Of a DNA stretch of 64,000 nucleotides, positions 1 through 10,771 are shown piece by piece (the stretch's first letter is position 1; every line of letters begins with the position of its first letter). Origin of the DNA: Skermanella mucosa (GTDB taxonomy: Bacteria > Pseudomonadota > Alphaproteobacteria > Azospirillales > Azospirillaceae). The stretch is from positions 4,019,001 to 4,083,000 of the forward strand of contig NZ_CP086106.1 of assembly GCF_016765655.2 (NCBI RefSeq). Reading direction: 5' to 3'. The notes beneath the pieces were generated by a model. It saw only the letters and a program-made list of their open reading frames with translations. It searched no databases and was not told the DNA's origin. Both the position numbers and the translations under genes were made by a program.

Positions 1-1
1 T

Positions 2-787
2 TCATGATGCTTCCCTGATTCGTTTCACGGTGGCCCGGCTGAGCGCCTGGGCCGTCTCGATCGCCGGACCGGCGAATTTGCGGGCGTATTCCTCCGGCGT
101 CCATTCCGCCAGCGAGCCCGCGATATGGACCGCCGCGACCGGGTTGCCGCCGGCGTCGATCACGGCGGCGCCGATCACCACCTCGCCCAGCAGCACCTGC
201 TCCGCCGTAACCGCGTAGCCCTGGCGCCGGACGGCGGCGATCTCCTCCAGCAGGAGCCGGGGATCGACCAGCGTCTTGGGCGTCAGCGGGGACAGGTCGG
301 AGCGCGCGACGATGTCGGCCGCGCGGGCGGGATCCAGCTCCGCCAGGATCGCCCGGCCGCCCGCGGTGCAGAAGGTCGGCACCCGGCGGCCGACCAGCGA
401 GGCCGCGAAATATTCCCGCTCGCTCTGCTGCCGGATCGCGTAGATCACGCTGGTGTCGTCGAACAGCGACAGCTTGATGTGCTGGCCGGAGAACCGCCGA
501 AGCTCGATCAGCACGGGCGTCGCCGCCTCGATCAGCGGGTTGGAGCGGAGATAGTTGTAGGTCACCTCCAGCAGCCGCTTGCCCAGGCCGTAGCGCCGCG
601 TTTCCGGGCATTTCTCCAGATATCCCGCGAGATGGAGCGTGTGGGCGAAGCGCTGGGCGGCACTCTTGTCCACGCCGCAGCGGGTCGCGATCTCCGTCAG
701 CCCGAGGAAGCGGGTCCCGCCGTCGAAGGCCTGGAGGACGCGCAACGCCTTCTCCACCGACTGCACCAGCAATGCGTCCCGCGTCAT
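2..787 (-). CDS. IclR family transcriptional regulator
   Basis: A 261-residue regulator with an N-terminal winged helix (roughly residues 5-70, beginning VQSVEKALRVLQAF) and a C-terminal effector-binding domain, the standard IclR length. An upstream ATG at 829 would add 14 residues; the ATG at 787 places the family's usual start in register. It diverges from the peptide ABC operon starting at 969 and is its likely local regulator (inference from position). Effector unknown. The stop codon lies inside the window, so the gene is complete. Confidence 0.88.
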   Translation of the reverse strand: MTRDALLVQSVEKALRVLQAFDGGTRFLGLTEIATRCGVDKSAAQRFAHTLHLAGYLEKCPETRRYGLGKRLLEVTYNYLRSNPLIEAATPVLIELRRFSGQHIKLSLFDDTSVIYAIRQQSEREYFAASLVGRRVPTFCTAGGRAILAELDPARAADIVARSDLSPLTPKTLVDPRLLLEEIAAVRRQGYAVTAEQVLLGEVVIGAAVIDAGGNPVAAVHIAGSLAEWTPEEYARKFAGPAIETAQALSRATVKRIREAS

Positions 788-829
788 GGATCCTCCGAAG
801 GGCCGATTATTGGGGTTGCCCGCAATCAA

Positions 830-968
830 TATACGGTATTAAATGATCACAAATCGGTATCGCCCTGCAATACGCAATCTCATGGCGACCCGAAAAGGCA
901 ACGGACGGAAAACGTCCCGGGGAGACTTCATCGGCATGCACACAGCAAGCAACGGAGGGAGACCGAAG
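830..968. promoter_or_regulatory. Divergent IclR / ABC-operon promoter region with CGGTAT direct repeats
   Basis: AT-rich stretch between the IclR gene and the binding-protein gene. Two CGGTAT hexamers in the same orientation start at 834 and 855, 21 bp apart, which is two helical turns. Such phased repeats next to an IclR gene are a reasonable operator candidate. Operator function is inference; no promoter hexamers are assigned. Confidence 0.35.
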
Positions 969-2492
969 ATGAAAACTCGTAATGGCCTGCTCGCGGCGGC
1001 CCTTCTGGCGGGCACCGGCCTGCTCACCCAGCCGGCCCTGGCCGGCAAGTCCGACAACAGCGTCCACCTCGCCTACGACCAGGCTCCCGAGAGCGTCGAT
1101 CCCTTCTTCAACAATGTCCGGATCGGCGTCATCATCGGCCAGCATGTCTGGGACACGCTGATCTACCGCGACCCGAACACCGGCGAGTACAAGGGGCAGC
1201 TCGCCAAGTCCTGGCGGCAGGTCGACGACCGCACGCTGGAATTCGACCTGCGCGAGGGCGTCAAGTTCCACAACGGCGAGGAATTCGACGCCGACGACGT
1301 GGTCTATACGCTGAACTTCGTTTCCAAGCCGGAGAACGGCGTCACGACCCAGCAGAACGTCGCCTGGATCGAGAAGGCTGAGAAGCTGGACAAGTACAAG
1401 GTCCGGGTGACGACCAAGCAGGTCTTCCCGGCCGCGGTCGAGTACCTGTCCGGCCCGGTGGTCATGCACCCCAACGAGTATTACGCCAAGGTCGGCCCGC
1501 AGGGGCAGAACCAGAAGCCGGTCGGCACCGGCCCGTTCCGCGTGGCCGCGCATGAGATGGGCAAGTCGATCACGCTGGAGAAGAACCCGGACTACTTCAA
1601 GGATTCGCCCAAGAAGCAGGGGCCGATCGAGACAGTCGAGATCCGGTTCATTCCCGACCGCCAGACCCAGATGGCCGAGGTGCTGTCCGAGGGCGTCGAC
1701 CTGATCATGCACGTGCCCAAGGACCAGGCCGACCAGATCGAGATGGTGCCGCACCTGAAGGTCGTCAGCGGCGAGACGATGCGCATCGTCTTCATGCAGA
1801 TGAACACGCTGGAGGGCACGCCGGCCCCGGCCCTGAAGGACGAGCGGGTGCGCCGGGCGATCATCCACGCGATCGACCGCGAGACCATGGTCAAGGAGAT
1901 CGTCGGCGCCGGGTCGCGGGTGATCCACACGATCTGCTTCCCCGAGCAGTTCGGCTGCACCGACGAGGGCGCGCCGCGCTACGAGTACGATCCGGAGAAG
2001 TCGCGGCAGCTGCTTAAGGAGGCCGGGTTCCCCAACGGGATCGAGCTGAACATCGTGGCCTACCGGGAGCGTAACCAGACCGAGGCCATGATCGGCTATC
2101 TCCAGGCCGCCGGGATCAAGGCGAACCTGAACTTCCTGCAATACGCGGCGATGCGGGAGCAGATCCGAAGCAACAAGGCCATGCTGACGCACCAGACCTG
2201 GGGCTCGTTCTCGGTCAACGACGTGTCGGCCTCGACCCCGGTCTACTTCAAGTTCGAGAGCGACGACATCACGCGGGACCCGGAGGTGCGCGACCTGCTG
2301 CGGAAGGGCGACACCAGCGTCGATCCGGAGGCGCGGAAGGAAGCCTACGGCAAGGCGCTGGCGCTGATCGCCGAGCGGGCCTACGCGGTGCCGCTCTACT
2401 CGCTTCCCGTCTACTACGTCGCGGCCAAGGACCTGGAGTTCAAGGCCTATGCCGACGAGATGCCGCGCTTCTGGGAGATGACCTGGAACTGA
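969..2492 (+). CDS. Peptide-type ABC transporter, periplasmic substrate-binding protein (SBP_bac_5)
   Basis: 507 residues with a Sec signal peptide (about 23 residues, ending ...QPALAG). The mature domain matches the family-5 solute-binding proteins of Dpp/Opp/nickel systems, with the typical opening VDPFFNN and the block GVKFHNGEEFDADDVVYTLN. The start at 969 is preceded by a strong GGAGGGAG ribosome site; longer upstream in-frame ATGs lack one. First gene of a six-gene operon. The M20 hydrolase at the end suggests a peptide or N-acyl amino acid as substrate, but ligand identity cannot be read from sequence. Confidence 0.92.
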   Translation: MKTRNGLLAAALLAGTGLLTQPALAGKSDNSVHLAYDQAPESVDPFFNNVRIGVIIGQHVWDTLIYRDPNTGEYKGQLAKSWRQVDDRTLEFDLREGVKFHNGEEFDADDVVYTLNFVSKPENGVTTQQNVAWIEKAEKLDKYKVRVTTKQVFPAAVEYLSGPVVMHPNEYYAKVGPQGQNQKPVGTGPFRVAAHEMGKSITLEKNPDYFKDSPKKQGPIETVEIRFIPDRQTQMAEVLSEGVDLIMHVPKDQADQIEMVPHLKVVSGETMRIVFMQMNTLEGTPAPALKDERVRRAIIHAIDRETMVKEIVGAGSRVIHTICFPEQFGCTDEGAPRYEYDPEKSRQLLKEAGFPNGIELNIVAYRERNQTEAMIGYLQAAGIKANLNFLQYAAMREQIRSNKAMLTHQTWGSFSVNDVSASTPVYFKFESDDITRDPEVRDLLRKGDTSVDPEARKEAYGKALALIAERAYAVPLYSLPVYYVAAKDLEFKAYADEMPRFWEMTWN

Positions 2493-2525
2493 GGCCCCTC
2501 CTTCGGGCGGGGCGCCGGCTCAGGA

Positions 2526-2551
2526 CCGGACGGGGTCGCGGCCCCGTCCGG
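2526..2551 (+). terminator. Strong intercistronic hairpin after the binding-protein gene
   Basis: A perfect 10-bp stem (CCGGACGGGG / CCCCGTCCGG) with a 6-nt TCGCGG loop lies between the binding-protein stop at 2492 and the permease start at 2575. Only a short pyrimidine run follows (CTTTC). Hairpins here commonly protect the abundant binding-protein transcript or partly terminate transcription so that permeases are made at lower level. A smaller GCCCC/GGGGC hairpin precedes it. Confidence 0.6.
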
Positions 2552-2574
2552 CTTTCGCAGAAAAGGACCTCGAC

Positions 2575-3492
2575 GTGGCACTCTTCATCCTCAAGAGGCT
2601 CGGCCTCGCGCTGCTCGTGGCGCTCACGGTCTCGATCATCTCCTTCGTCCTGCTGCGCACCTCGGGCGACGCCGCCATCGCGATCGCCGGCGAGGGTGCC
2701 CGGGACATCGATATCGAGGCGATCCGGCAGGCCTATGGGCTGGACCGGCCGCTGGCGGTGCAGTACCTGATCTGGCTGGGGCAGACGCTGGGCGGCGACT
2801 TCGGGCAGTCGCTCTATTTCAAGACCGACGTGGTCGACCTGGTGCTCGCCAAGGCGCCGGTGACGCTGATGCTGGGGCTGCTGTCGCTGGGCTTCGCGCT
2901 GCTGGTCGCGGTGCCGCTGGGCGTGCTGGCGGCGGTCTTCGCCAACAGCTGGATCGACCGGGCGGCGCTCGCGGTCGCCGTGTTCGGGCAGGCGATGCCG
3001 AACTTCTTCTTCGCGCTGCTGCTGGTCATGCTGTTCTCGATCACCTACCGCTGGCTGCCGGTTTCCGGCTCGGGGAGCTGGCTGCATTTCGTGATGCCGA
3101 CGGTGGCGCTGGGATATTATGCGGCGCCCGCCTTCATGCGGCTGGTCCGGGCCGGCATGGTCGAGGTGCTGTCGGCCGACTATGTGCGGACGGCGCGCGC
3201 CAAGGGCCTGCCGACCCGCATGGTCGTGTTCAAGCACGCGCTGCGCAACGCCATCGTGCCGGTGGTCGCCCTGTCCGCCGTGCAGCTGGGATACCTGCTC
3301 GGCGGGTCGGTGGTGATCGAGACCATCTTCGCCCTGGATGGGCTGGGATTCCTGGCATACCAGAGCATCACCCACAAGGACTTCCCGGTGATCCAGGCCG
3401 TGGTGGTGATGCTGTCGGTGATCTACGTGCTGCTCACCCTCCTGGGAGACATCGCCAATGCCTGGCTCGATCCGCGGATCCGGGTGGCCTGA
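2575..3492 (+). CDS. Peptide-type ABC transporter permease (DppB-like)
   Basis: 305-residue inner-membrane permease with about six transmembrane helices and the cytoplasmic EAA-type loop (DYVRTARAKGLPTRMVVFKHALRNA). Its N-terminus (LKRLGLALLVALTVSIISFVL, split here as LKRLGLALLV and ALTVSIISF) is typical of DppB/OppB. Translation starts at GTG 2575, preceded by AAAAGGA. It pairs with the next gene to form the heterodimeric channel. Confidence 0.92.
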   Translation: MALFILKRLGLALLVALTVSIISFVLLRTSGDAAIAIAGEGARDIDIEAIRQAYGLDRPLAVQYLIWLGQTLGGDFGQSLYFKTDVVDLVLAKAPVTLMLGLLSLGFALLVAVPLGVLAAVFANSWIDRAALAVAVFGQAMPNFFFALLLVMLFSITYRWLPVSGSGSWLHFVMPTVALGYYAAPAFMRLVRAGMVEVLSADYVRTARAKGLPTRMVVFKHALRNAIVPVVALSAVQLGYLLGGSVVIETIFALDGLGFLAYQSITHKDFPVIQAVVVMLSVIYVLLTLLGDIANAWLDPRIRVA

Positions 3493-3495
3493 GCC

Positions 3496-4416
3496 ATGAC
3501 CGGAACAGCATTTCCCCCCGCCGCCTCCGCCCCCGCGAGCGTCGCCGCCGTGGCCGAGCTGAGCGCCGGCGCCCGGCTGCGCCGGCGCATGTTCGGCCAG
3601 AAGAGCTTCGTCTTCGGCGTCGGGCTGCTGCTGGTGATCGTCGCGGTGGCCCTGCTGGCGCCGGTGCTGGCGCCGCACGATCCCTATGCCCAGAACCTGT
3701 CGCAGCGCATGGTCCCGCCGTTCTGGTACGCCAAGGGCAGCTGGGAACATTTGCTCGGCACCGACAATCTGGGCCGCGACTATCTCTCCCGCCTGCTCTA
3801 CGGCGCCCGGATCTCGCTGCTGATCGGCCTGTCGGTGATGGTCATCTCCGGCCTGATCGGCACGACCATGGGGCTGCTGGCGGGCTATTTCGGCGGCAAG
3901 GCCGACCTGATCGTGACCTTCCTGATCACGACCCGGCTCGCCATGCCGGTGATCCTGGTGGCGCTGGCCGTGGTCGCCATGGTCGGCGGCTCGCTGCCGG
4001 TGGTGATCCTGGTGCTGGGCCTGCTCAAGTGGGACCGCTTCGCGGTGGTGATGCGGAGCGCCACCCAGCAGGCCCGCGCGCTCGACTACGTGACGGCGGC
4101 GGAGGCGGCCGGCGCCTCGACGCCGCGGATCATCCTGGGCGAGATCCTGCCCAACGTGTTCCCCCAGCTGATCGTCGTCGCCACGCTGGAGGCGGCGAGC
4201 GCCATCCTGCTGGAGGCGGCGCTGTCCTTCCTCGGCCTGGGCGTGCAGCCGCCGCTGCCGTCCTGGGGCCTGATGATCTCGGAGGCGAAGACCTACATGT
4301 TCTTCTCGTTCTGGCTGATCGCGATACCCGGAACGCTGCTGGCGCTGCTGGTGCTGTCGATCAATCTGGCGGGCGACGGGCTGCGCGACGTCGTGGCGCC
4401 GGAAGGACGGGGCTGA
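3496..4416 (+). CDS. Peptide-type ABC transporter permease (DppC-like)
   Basis: 306 residues. The N-terminal OppC_N-type segment is followed by five more helices and the EAA loop (DYVTAAEAAGASTPRI). The motif LGTDNLGRDYLSRLLYGARI is diagnostic of the DppC/OppC side of the heterodimer. It starts 3 nt after the preceding permease stops, so the two are co-translated. Confidence 0.92.
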   Translation: MTGTAFPPAASAPASVAAVAELSAGARLRRRMFGQKSFVFGVGLLLVIVAVALLAPVLAPHDPYAQNLSQRMVPPFWYAKGSWEHLLGTDNLGRDYLSRLLYGARISLLIGLSVMVISGLIGTTMGLLAGYFGGKADLIVTFLITTRLAMPVILVALAVVAMVGGSLPVVILVLGLLKWDRFAVVMRSATQQARALDYVTAAEAAGASTPRIILGEILPNVFPQLIVVATLEAASAILLEAALSFLGLGVQPPLPSWGLMISEAKTYMFFSFWLIAIPGTLLALLVLSINLAGDGLRDVVAPEGRG

Positions 4417-4418
4417 CC

Positions 4419-5389
4419 ATGACCGTGGAACGCCCCATCCTGGAAGTGAAGAACCTTTCGGTCGATATAAAGACCGCCGGGGGAACCCTGCAAGCCGTCC
4501 GCGACGTGTCGTTCTCCGTCGGGCGCGGCGAGACGCTGTGCCTGGTCGGCGAGTCCGGCTGCGGCAAGTCGGTCACCTCGCTCGCCATCATGGACCTGCT
4601 GCCCCGGGCGGCGACCCGGCGCGTCTCGCGGCTGGCGTTCGACGGGATCGATCTCGCCCGCAGCGGCAAGGGAGCGGTCAACGCGCTGCGCGGCAACCGC
4701 ATGGCGATGATCTTCCAGGAGCCGATGACCGCGCTGAACCCGGCCTACACGATCGGCGACCAGCTGACCGAGGGCTATCGCCGGCACAAGAAGGCGGGTG
4801 CCGCGGAGGCCCGCGAGCGGGCGGTCCAGCTGCTGGAGAAGGTCGGCATCGCCGCGGCCGGCGACCGGCTGGGCCAGTATCCGCACCAGCTCTCCGGCGG
4901 GCTGAGGCAGCGCATCATGATCGCCATGGCGCTGATGTGCGGCCCCGACCTGGTGATCGCCGACGAGCCGACGACGGCGCTGGACGTGACGATCCAGGCG
5001 CAGATCCTGCGGCTGCTCGCCGAGCTTCAGCGCGAGCTGGGCATCGCCCTCGTCCTGATCACCCACGACCTGGGCGTGGTCGGCCGCATCGCCGACCGGG
5101 TCGCCGTGATGTATGCCGGCGAGGTGGTGGAGAACGGCACGGCGGCCGAGATCTTCGCCCGCCCGCGCCATCCCTATACCCAAGGGCTGATGGACTGCAT
5201 CCCGCTGCCGGGCCGGACCAAGCCCGGCGAGCGGCTGGGCGTGATCCCCGGCGTGGTGCCGTCGCTGGTCGGCGGGATCGAGGGCTGCCCGTTCCGCGAC
5301 CGCTGCCCCCACGCCCGGCCCGTCTGCGCCGAGGCCCCGCCCGTGAAGACCCGGGGCGACCACGCCTGGCGCTGCATCCTGGAGGACGC

Positions 5390-5393
<4 letters not shown>
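4419..5393 (+). CDS. Peptide-type ABC transporter ATP-binding protein (DppD-like)
   Basis: 324 residues with Walker A GESGCGKS, signature LSGGLRQRIMIAMAL (LSGGLRQ replaces LSGGQ) and Walker B DLVIADEPTTALD. The C-terminal oligopeptide/dipeptide extension carries a Cys pattern (CPFRDRCPHARPVC) that in this family binds a [4Fe-4S] cluster. The start at 4419 gives the canonical N-terminus and lies 2 nt after the permease stop; the reading frame is open further upstream but only as a shadow of the permease. Confidence 0.92.
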
Positions 5394-6396
<1,003 letters not shown>

Positions 6397-6400
<4 letters not shown>

Positions 6401-7785
6401 GCCGCGACGCCGCCATCGCCCGTGCGACAGACTATTTCGATTCCGGCGCCTTCCGCACGGACCTCGCCCGCCGCGTCGCCTTGCGGACGGAGAGCCAGGA
6501 CCCGGAGCGGACGCCCATGCTCGACGCCTATGTCGAGGAGGAGATGCGGCCGGCGCTCGAAGCGCTGGGCTTCACCTGCGACACCGTCCGGCACGCGCGC
6601 GCCGGGGGTCCGTTCCTGATCGCCGAGCGGATCGAGGACGAGGCGCGGCCGACCGTGCTGGGCTACGGCCACGGCGACGTGATCCGGGGCCTGGACGACG
6701 GCTGGAGCGAGGGGCTTTCGCCCTGGGAGATGCGCGAGGTCGGCGATCGCTGGTACGGCCGCGGCGTCGTGGACAACAAGGGCCAGCACTCGATCAACCT
6801 GGGCGGCCTGAAGGCGGTGCTGGAGACCCGCGGCAAGCTGGGCTTCAACGCCAAGTACCTGATCGAGATGGGCGAGGAGACCGGCTCGCCGGGCCTGCGG
6901 GAAGTTTGCGCCGAGCATCGGGACCGGCTGGCCGCCGACGTGCTGATCGCCTCCGACGGGCCGCGGCTGTCGGCGGAGCGGCCGACCGTCTTCCTCGGCT
7001 CCCGCGGCGGCGTCACCTTCGACCTGTGGATCGACGCGCGGGACGGCGGGCATCATTCGGGCAACTGGGGCGGGCTGCTGTCCAACCCGGGCATCCAGCT
7101 GGCCCATGCCATCGCCAGCCTGGTCGGCCCGACCGGCCAGATCCGCGTGCCCGAGCTGGTGCCGGCCGAGGTGCCCGCGAGCGTGCGCCGGGCGCTCGCC
7201 GACTGCGAGGTGGACGGAGGGCCGGACGGTCCCGCCGTCGAGCCCTGGTGGGGCGAGCCCGGCCTGACCCCGGCCGAGCGGGTGTTCGGCTGGTGCTCGC
7301 TGGAGGTGCTGGCCTACGAGACCGGCAATCCGAAGACGCCGGTCAACGCGATCCCGCCGCGGGCCTGGGCGCGACTTCAGCTGCGCTTCGTCGTGGGGGT
7401 CGATGCGCAGGCGGTGCTTCCCGCCGTGCGCCGGCACCTGGACCGGCACGGCTTCCCGATGGTCCGGGCGGAACTGTCGCGGGAGGAGATCTTCCGGGCG
7501 ACGCGGCTCGATCCCGAGGACCCCTGGGTCACCTGGGCCGTGGACTCGATCGCCCGGACGACGGGGAAGAAGCCGGCGATCCTGCCGAATCTGGGCGGGT
7601 CGCTGCCGAACGACACCTTCTCCGAGATCCTCGGCATGCGGACCGTCTGGGTCCCGCACTCCTATCCGTCCTGCTCCCAGCACGCCCCGAACGAGCATCT
7701 GCCGGTGGCGATCGCCCGGGAAGGCCTGGCGATGATGGCCGGGCTGTACTGGGACCTGGGGGAAGCCGAGGTGCCGGCCCGCTGA
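6397..7785 (+). CDS. M20-family metallopeptidase / amidohydrolase
   Basis: 462-residue zinc hydrolase of the M20/ArgE/DapE type. Visible metal and catalytic elements are GHGDV (H92), GRGVVDNKGQ (D127) and the EMGEETGSPG acidic pair (E160/E161); a late His lies in SQHAPNEH. A lid domain occupies the middle. No signal peptide, so it is cytoplasmic. It overlaps the ATPase gene by 4 nt (ATGA), so it probably acts on the transported substrate, for example a dipeptide or N-acyl amino acid. Confidence 0.88.
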
Positions 7786-7804
7786 CGCCGGCGGCGGAGT
7801 CTCC

Positions 7805-7834
7805 GAGGCCGATCCCTTCGGGTGTCGTGGCCTC
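7805..7834. terminator. Possible bidirectional terminator between convergent genes
   Basis: GAGGCC and GGCCTC arms enclose a second small CCC-TTC-GGG hairpin between the M20 gene and the convergent oxidoreductase gene, touching the latter's stop codon. No uridine run follows, so termination is only a possibility. Confidence 0.3.
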
Positions 7835-9899
7835 AGAGATCCAGCGTCAGCTTATCGCCGCCGCCGGCGGATCGGTCGGCCGGGACCCCGCTGCAGATCA
7901 GTGCTATGTCCTCCGTAACCTTGGCTTGGATCGGGTGTTCGTAGGTGACCTTGCCTGACAGGACCCTGGTGGCGCAGGTGCCGCAGCTTCCGGAGCGGCA
8001 ACTGAAGTCCGGCGCCAAGCCGGCGGACTCGGCGAGATCGAGAAGCGCGCCGGTTCCCGGCTCCCAAAGCGCCTCCTTGCCGGAGCGGGCGAAGACCACC
8101 GGCACGGCTGTTTTCGAGGGCGCCATCGGCTGTACCGCCGGACCGTCGCCCGTTCGCGCCAGGGACGCCGGCTCGAAGGCCTCCGCGTGGATGCGGTCGT
8201 CCGGTGTGCCGATGGCGCGCAGTCCGTCGTACAGGTCCCGCATGAACGCCGGCGGGCCGCACATGAGGAAATCGTAGCCGTCCAAGGGCAGGACCGCCCG
8301 CAGCAGGTCCAGGGTGATCCGCCCCGCCACATCGTAGTCACGCCGCTCCACGGCACCGGTGGGGTCGCCCAGCACGCGGATCAGGCGAACGGCACCGTCC
8401 GACCGCTCGACCAGTTCGGCGATCTCGCTGTCGAACGCCCGTTCGGCGAGGGTGCGCGCCGAGACGAACAGCCAGGTCGGACGGATGCGCCGCGTGCGCA
8501 GACCCTCGTGGACCAGATGGCGCGCCATGGCGAGCAAGGGCGTGATGCCGATGCCCGCCGCCAGCAGGACGGCGGGCCGACGCTCGGCGGCGTCGATCGT
8601 GAAGCCACCCGCCGGGGCACGCGCCTCGATGATGTCGCCGACCGAGAGGCGGTCGTGGAGATGCCGGGAGACCAGCCCCTCGCGCTTGACGCTGATCCGG
8701 TAATACCCGTCGGAGGGGGCGGTCGACAGGGTGTAGGTGCGCGCGACCGGCTCGGCGTGACCGTCCGGCAGCACGCGGATCGGAAGATGCTGGCCCGCCA
8801 AGTGGGGAATGATGCCGTTGCCATCCGCCGGCTCGAGGTGGAAGGAGCGGATCACGTCGCTCTCGTCGACGAGCTTGGCGATCCGGAAGGGGCGCCAGCG
8901 CGAGCCCAGCGCCGCGGCGGCCAACCTTGACCCGGCCTCCTCCCAATCGCCGGTCATCAGGCTGTTGGGCGACCAGCCGTCCGGCAGCATCGCCCCTCTC
9001 AGGGCCAGCGCGCCGGGCCGGAAGACGACCTTGCGGGGCCTGAAGGTCCAGAGGCGTTCAGCGCCCTGGAACGCCGCGATCTCCTCGGACTCGAGGATCA
9101 CCTCGGCGTCGCCCGTCAGCTGCAGCAGGTCGCCGGTCTCGAAATCAGGGAAGACCAGCCCGGCCTTGGGGTTGAGCACGAAGTTGCCCAGCGTGTTGAA
9201 CTGGAGGTTCCCCGCGAAATCGGGGATCGTCAGCGACCCGTCGCCATTGACGCGGACGAAGCCGGCCTTGCCGCCGCGATGCGAGGCGTCGACATGGCGG
9301 CCGGCGGCGTCATCCATGTGGGAGGAGACGAAGAAGCTGTCCGCCGCCGCGATGAGCCGGCGGGCGCGTTCATCCAGCCCTTCGGTGACGACGGCGTCGG
9401 GCAGCGCGTCGGTATCGCCGGGGTCGCGGACGAAGGCGTTGTCGCGCTTCTGGATGTATTGCGGGCAATTGCCGAAGGATTGCTCGACGCGGACATCGAA
9501 CCCGCCCGGACGGCTGCCGAAGATCCGGCCGTTCAAGCGGTTGCGGCGCCGGGTGTGCGGTTCGATGCCGAGCAGCCCGATCGCGTCGCCGTCCTTCAGG
9601 TGCGCCAGGGCGGGATCGCGGCCGTCGCGCGGAGCCGTGACGGACAGGGTCCGGGGATCCGGACTGTTCATGAACCCGGGGTGTCCGGCCAGCAGGGTCA
9701 CCCAGCCATCCCCGGCGGGATCGACCGAGCCCAGGACCACGAACGGCAATTGCCGAAAGAAGTCGCGGTGCTGATCGGGCATATGGTCCCGGATCGCCCT
9801 GCCCTGCGGCGCCACCCGTTCGGCGACGCCGAGCAGGCGCTGGAGGCGGATCTCTCCGGGATGGAAGGGTGATGACCCGGATGCTGGATCGACCGACAT
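7833..9899 (-). CDS. PNPOx-like / FAD-NAD reductase / [2Fe-2S] ferredoxin fusion
   Basis: 688-residue multidomain redox protein. Residues about 1-330 resemble the pyridoxamine-5'-phosphate-oxidase (FMN split-barrel) fold and include GDLLQLTGDAEVI. The middle has an FR-type FAD domain (RTYTLSTAPSDG...YYRISVKREG) and an NAD-binding domain (LLAAGIGITPLLAMARH; CGPPAFM). The C-terminus is a plant-type ferredoxin with CRSGSCGTC and a distal Cys in ALICSG. It has the layout of a self-sufficient electron-transfer enzyme moving NAD(P)H electrons to an acceptor at the N-domain. It follows the GST gene on the same strand. Substrate unknown. Confidence 0.87.
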   Translation of the reverse strand: MSVDPASGSSPFHPGEIRLQRLLGVAERVAPQGRAIRDHMPDQHRDFFRQLPFVVLGSVDPAGDGWVTLLAGHPGFMNSPDPRTLSVTAPRDGRDPALAHLKDGDAIGLLGIEPHTRRRNRLNGRIFGSRPGGFDVRVEQSFGNCPQYIQKRDNAFVRDPGDTDALPDAVVTEGLDERARRLIAAADSFFVSSHMDDAAGRHVDASHRGGKAGFVRVNGDGSLTIPDFAGNLQFNTLGNFVLNPKAGLVFPDFETGDLLQLTGDAEVILESEEIAAFQGAERLWTFRPRKVVFRPGALALRGAMLPDGWSPNSLMTGDWEEAGSRLAAAALGSRWRPFRIAKLVDESDVIRSFHLEPADGNGIIPHLAGQHLPIRVLPDGHAEPVARTYTLSTAPSDGYYRISVKREGLVSRHLHDRLSVGDIIEARAPAGGFTIDAAERRPAVLLAAGIGITPLLAMARHLVHEGLRTRRIRPTWLFVSARTLAERAFDSEIAELVERSDGAVRLIRVLGDPTGAVERRDYDVAGRITLDLLRAVLPLDGYDFLMCGPPAFMRDLYDGLRAIGTPDDRIHAEAFEPASLARTGDGPAVQPMAPSKTAVPVVFARSGKEALWEPGTGALLDLAESAGLAPDFSCRSGSCGTCATRVLSGKVTYEHPIQAKVTEDIALICSGVPADRSAGGGDKLTLDL

Positions 9900-9964
9900 G
9901 GTGAAGTCCCCCTTGAGGGTTGGCCGGGCTTGCCGATGACTGGGCGGCGGCCCGGCGGCGACGA

Positions 9965-10576
9965 TCAGGCGTTCAGGCCAACCGGCGTCCTGGCGAACTC
10001 GACGAAGCCGGGAAGCGCCTCGATCCGCCGAAGCCACGCGTTGACATTGGCGTAGGGGGCCAGGTCGACATTGCCCTCGGGCGCCCGTGCCACATAGCTG
10101 TAGAGCGCCACGTCGGCGATGGTCGGCCGCTCGGCGGCGATCCAGTCGCGGCCCTCCAGCTCGGCGTCGATGAGCTTGAGAATGCCATGCGCGCGGGCGA
10201 TCACCTCTTCCGGGTTGAAGCCGGCCTTGAAGATGGTGACAAGGCGGGCGGCGGCCGGGCCGAAGGCGATCTGGCCGGCGGCGACCGAGAGCCAGCGCTG
10301 GACCTTCGCGGCGCCCGGCGCGTCCTCCGGCAGCCAATCGGTGCGGCCATGCTTCTTGGCGGCGTAGACCATGATCGCGTTGGAATCGGCGACGATGACA
10401 CCGTCGTCATCCAGCAGCGGAACCTGACCGAAACGGTCCAGCGCCAGATATCCGGGCGACTTGTGCTCTCCCTTCGCCAAGTCGAGGTCGACGATCTCGA
10501 CATCGGCGCCGATCAGCGACAGGAAGAGCCTGGCGCGGTGCGCATGGCCGGATAGCTGATGTGAATAGAGTTTCAT
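9965..10576 (-). CDS. Glutathione S-transferase family protein
   Basis: 203 residues. The N-terminal thioredoxin-like GSH site ([40 protein letters not shown]) is followed by an all-helical C-terminal domain. The ATG at 10576 follows a GGGAG ribosome site; the longer in-frame start at 10639 is unlikely. The gene heads a two-gene operon with the fused oxidoreductase, 65 nt downstream, which suggests detoxification of an electrophile or a peroxide (inference). Confidence 0.9.
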   Translation of the reverse strand: MKLYSHQLSGHAHRARLFLSLIGADVEIVDLDLAKGEHKSPGYLALDRFGQVPLLDDDGVIVADSNAIMVYAAKKHGRTDWLPEDAPGAAKVQRWLSVAAGQIAFGPAAARLVTIFKAGFNPEEVIARAHGILKLIDAELEGRDWIAAERPTIADVALYSYVARAPEGNVDLAPYANVNAWLRRIEALPGFVEFARTPVGLNA

Positions 10577-10771
10577 GTGACGGCTCCCAGGAGGTCCAAC
10601 ACCGGGTTTTCCCGGCAGGGAGACCTTGCCGTGGATCACCCGGCGGAAGAAGCCGCGTCCTGGTCAATTCAGCATTCCGCGGAATGGAATAAAGAACTGG
10701 CGCCGGCCCCCGGCCCGGTTATGGTTGGGAAGCTCATCACGCGGGGACAAAGGGGGCGGAGACAAAGGGGA

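Noticed and set aside
4293-5363. A long minus-strand open frame inside the ABC ATPase gene
   Set aside because: Shadow frame of the DppD-like coding sequence.
10577-10771. Longer start for the LysR regulator
   Set aside because: Adds 65 residues ahead of the HTH, which normally opens the protein.
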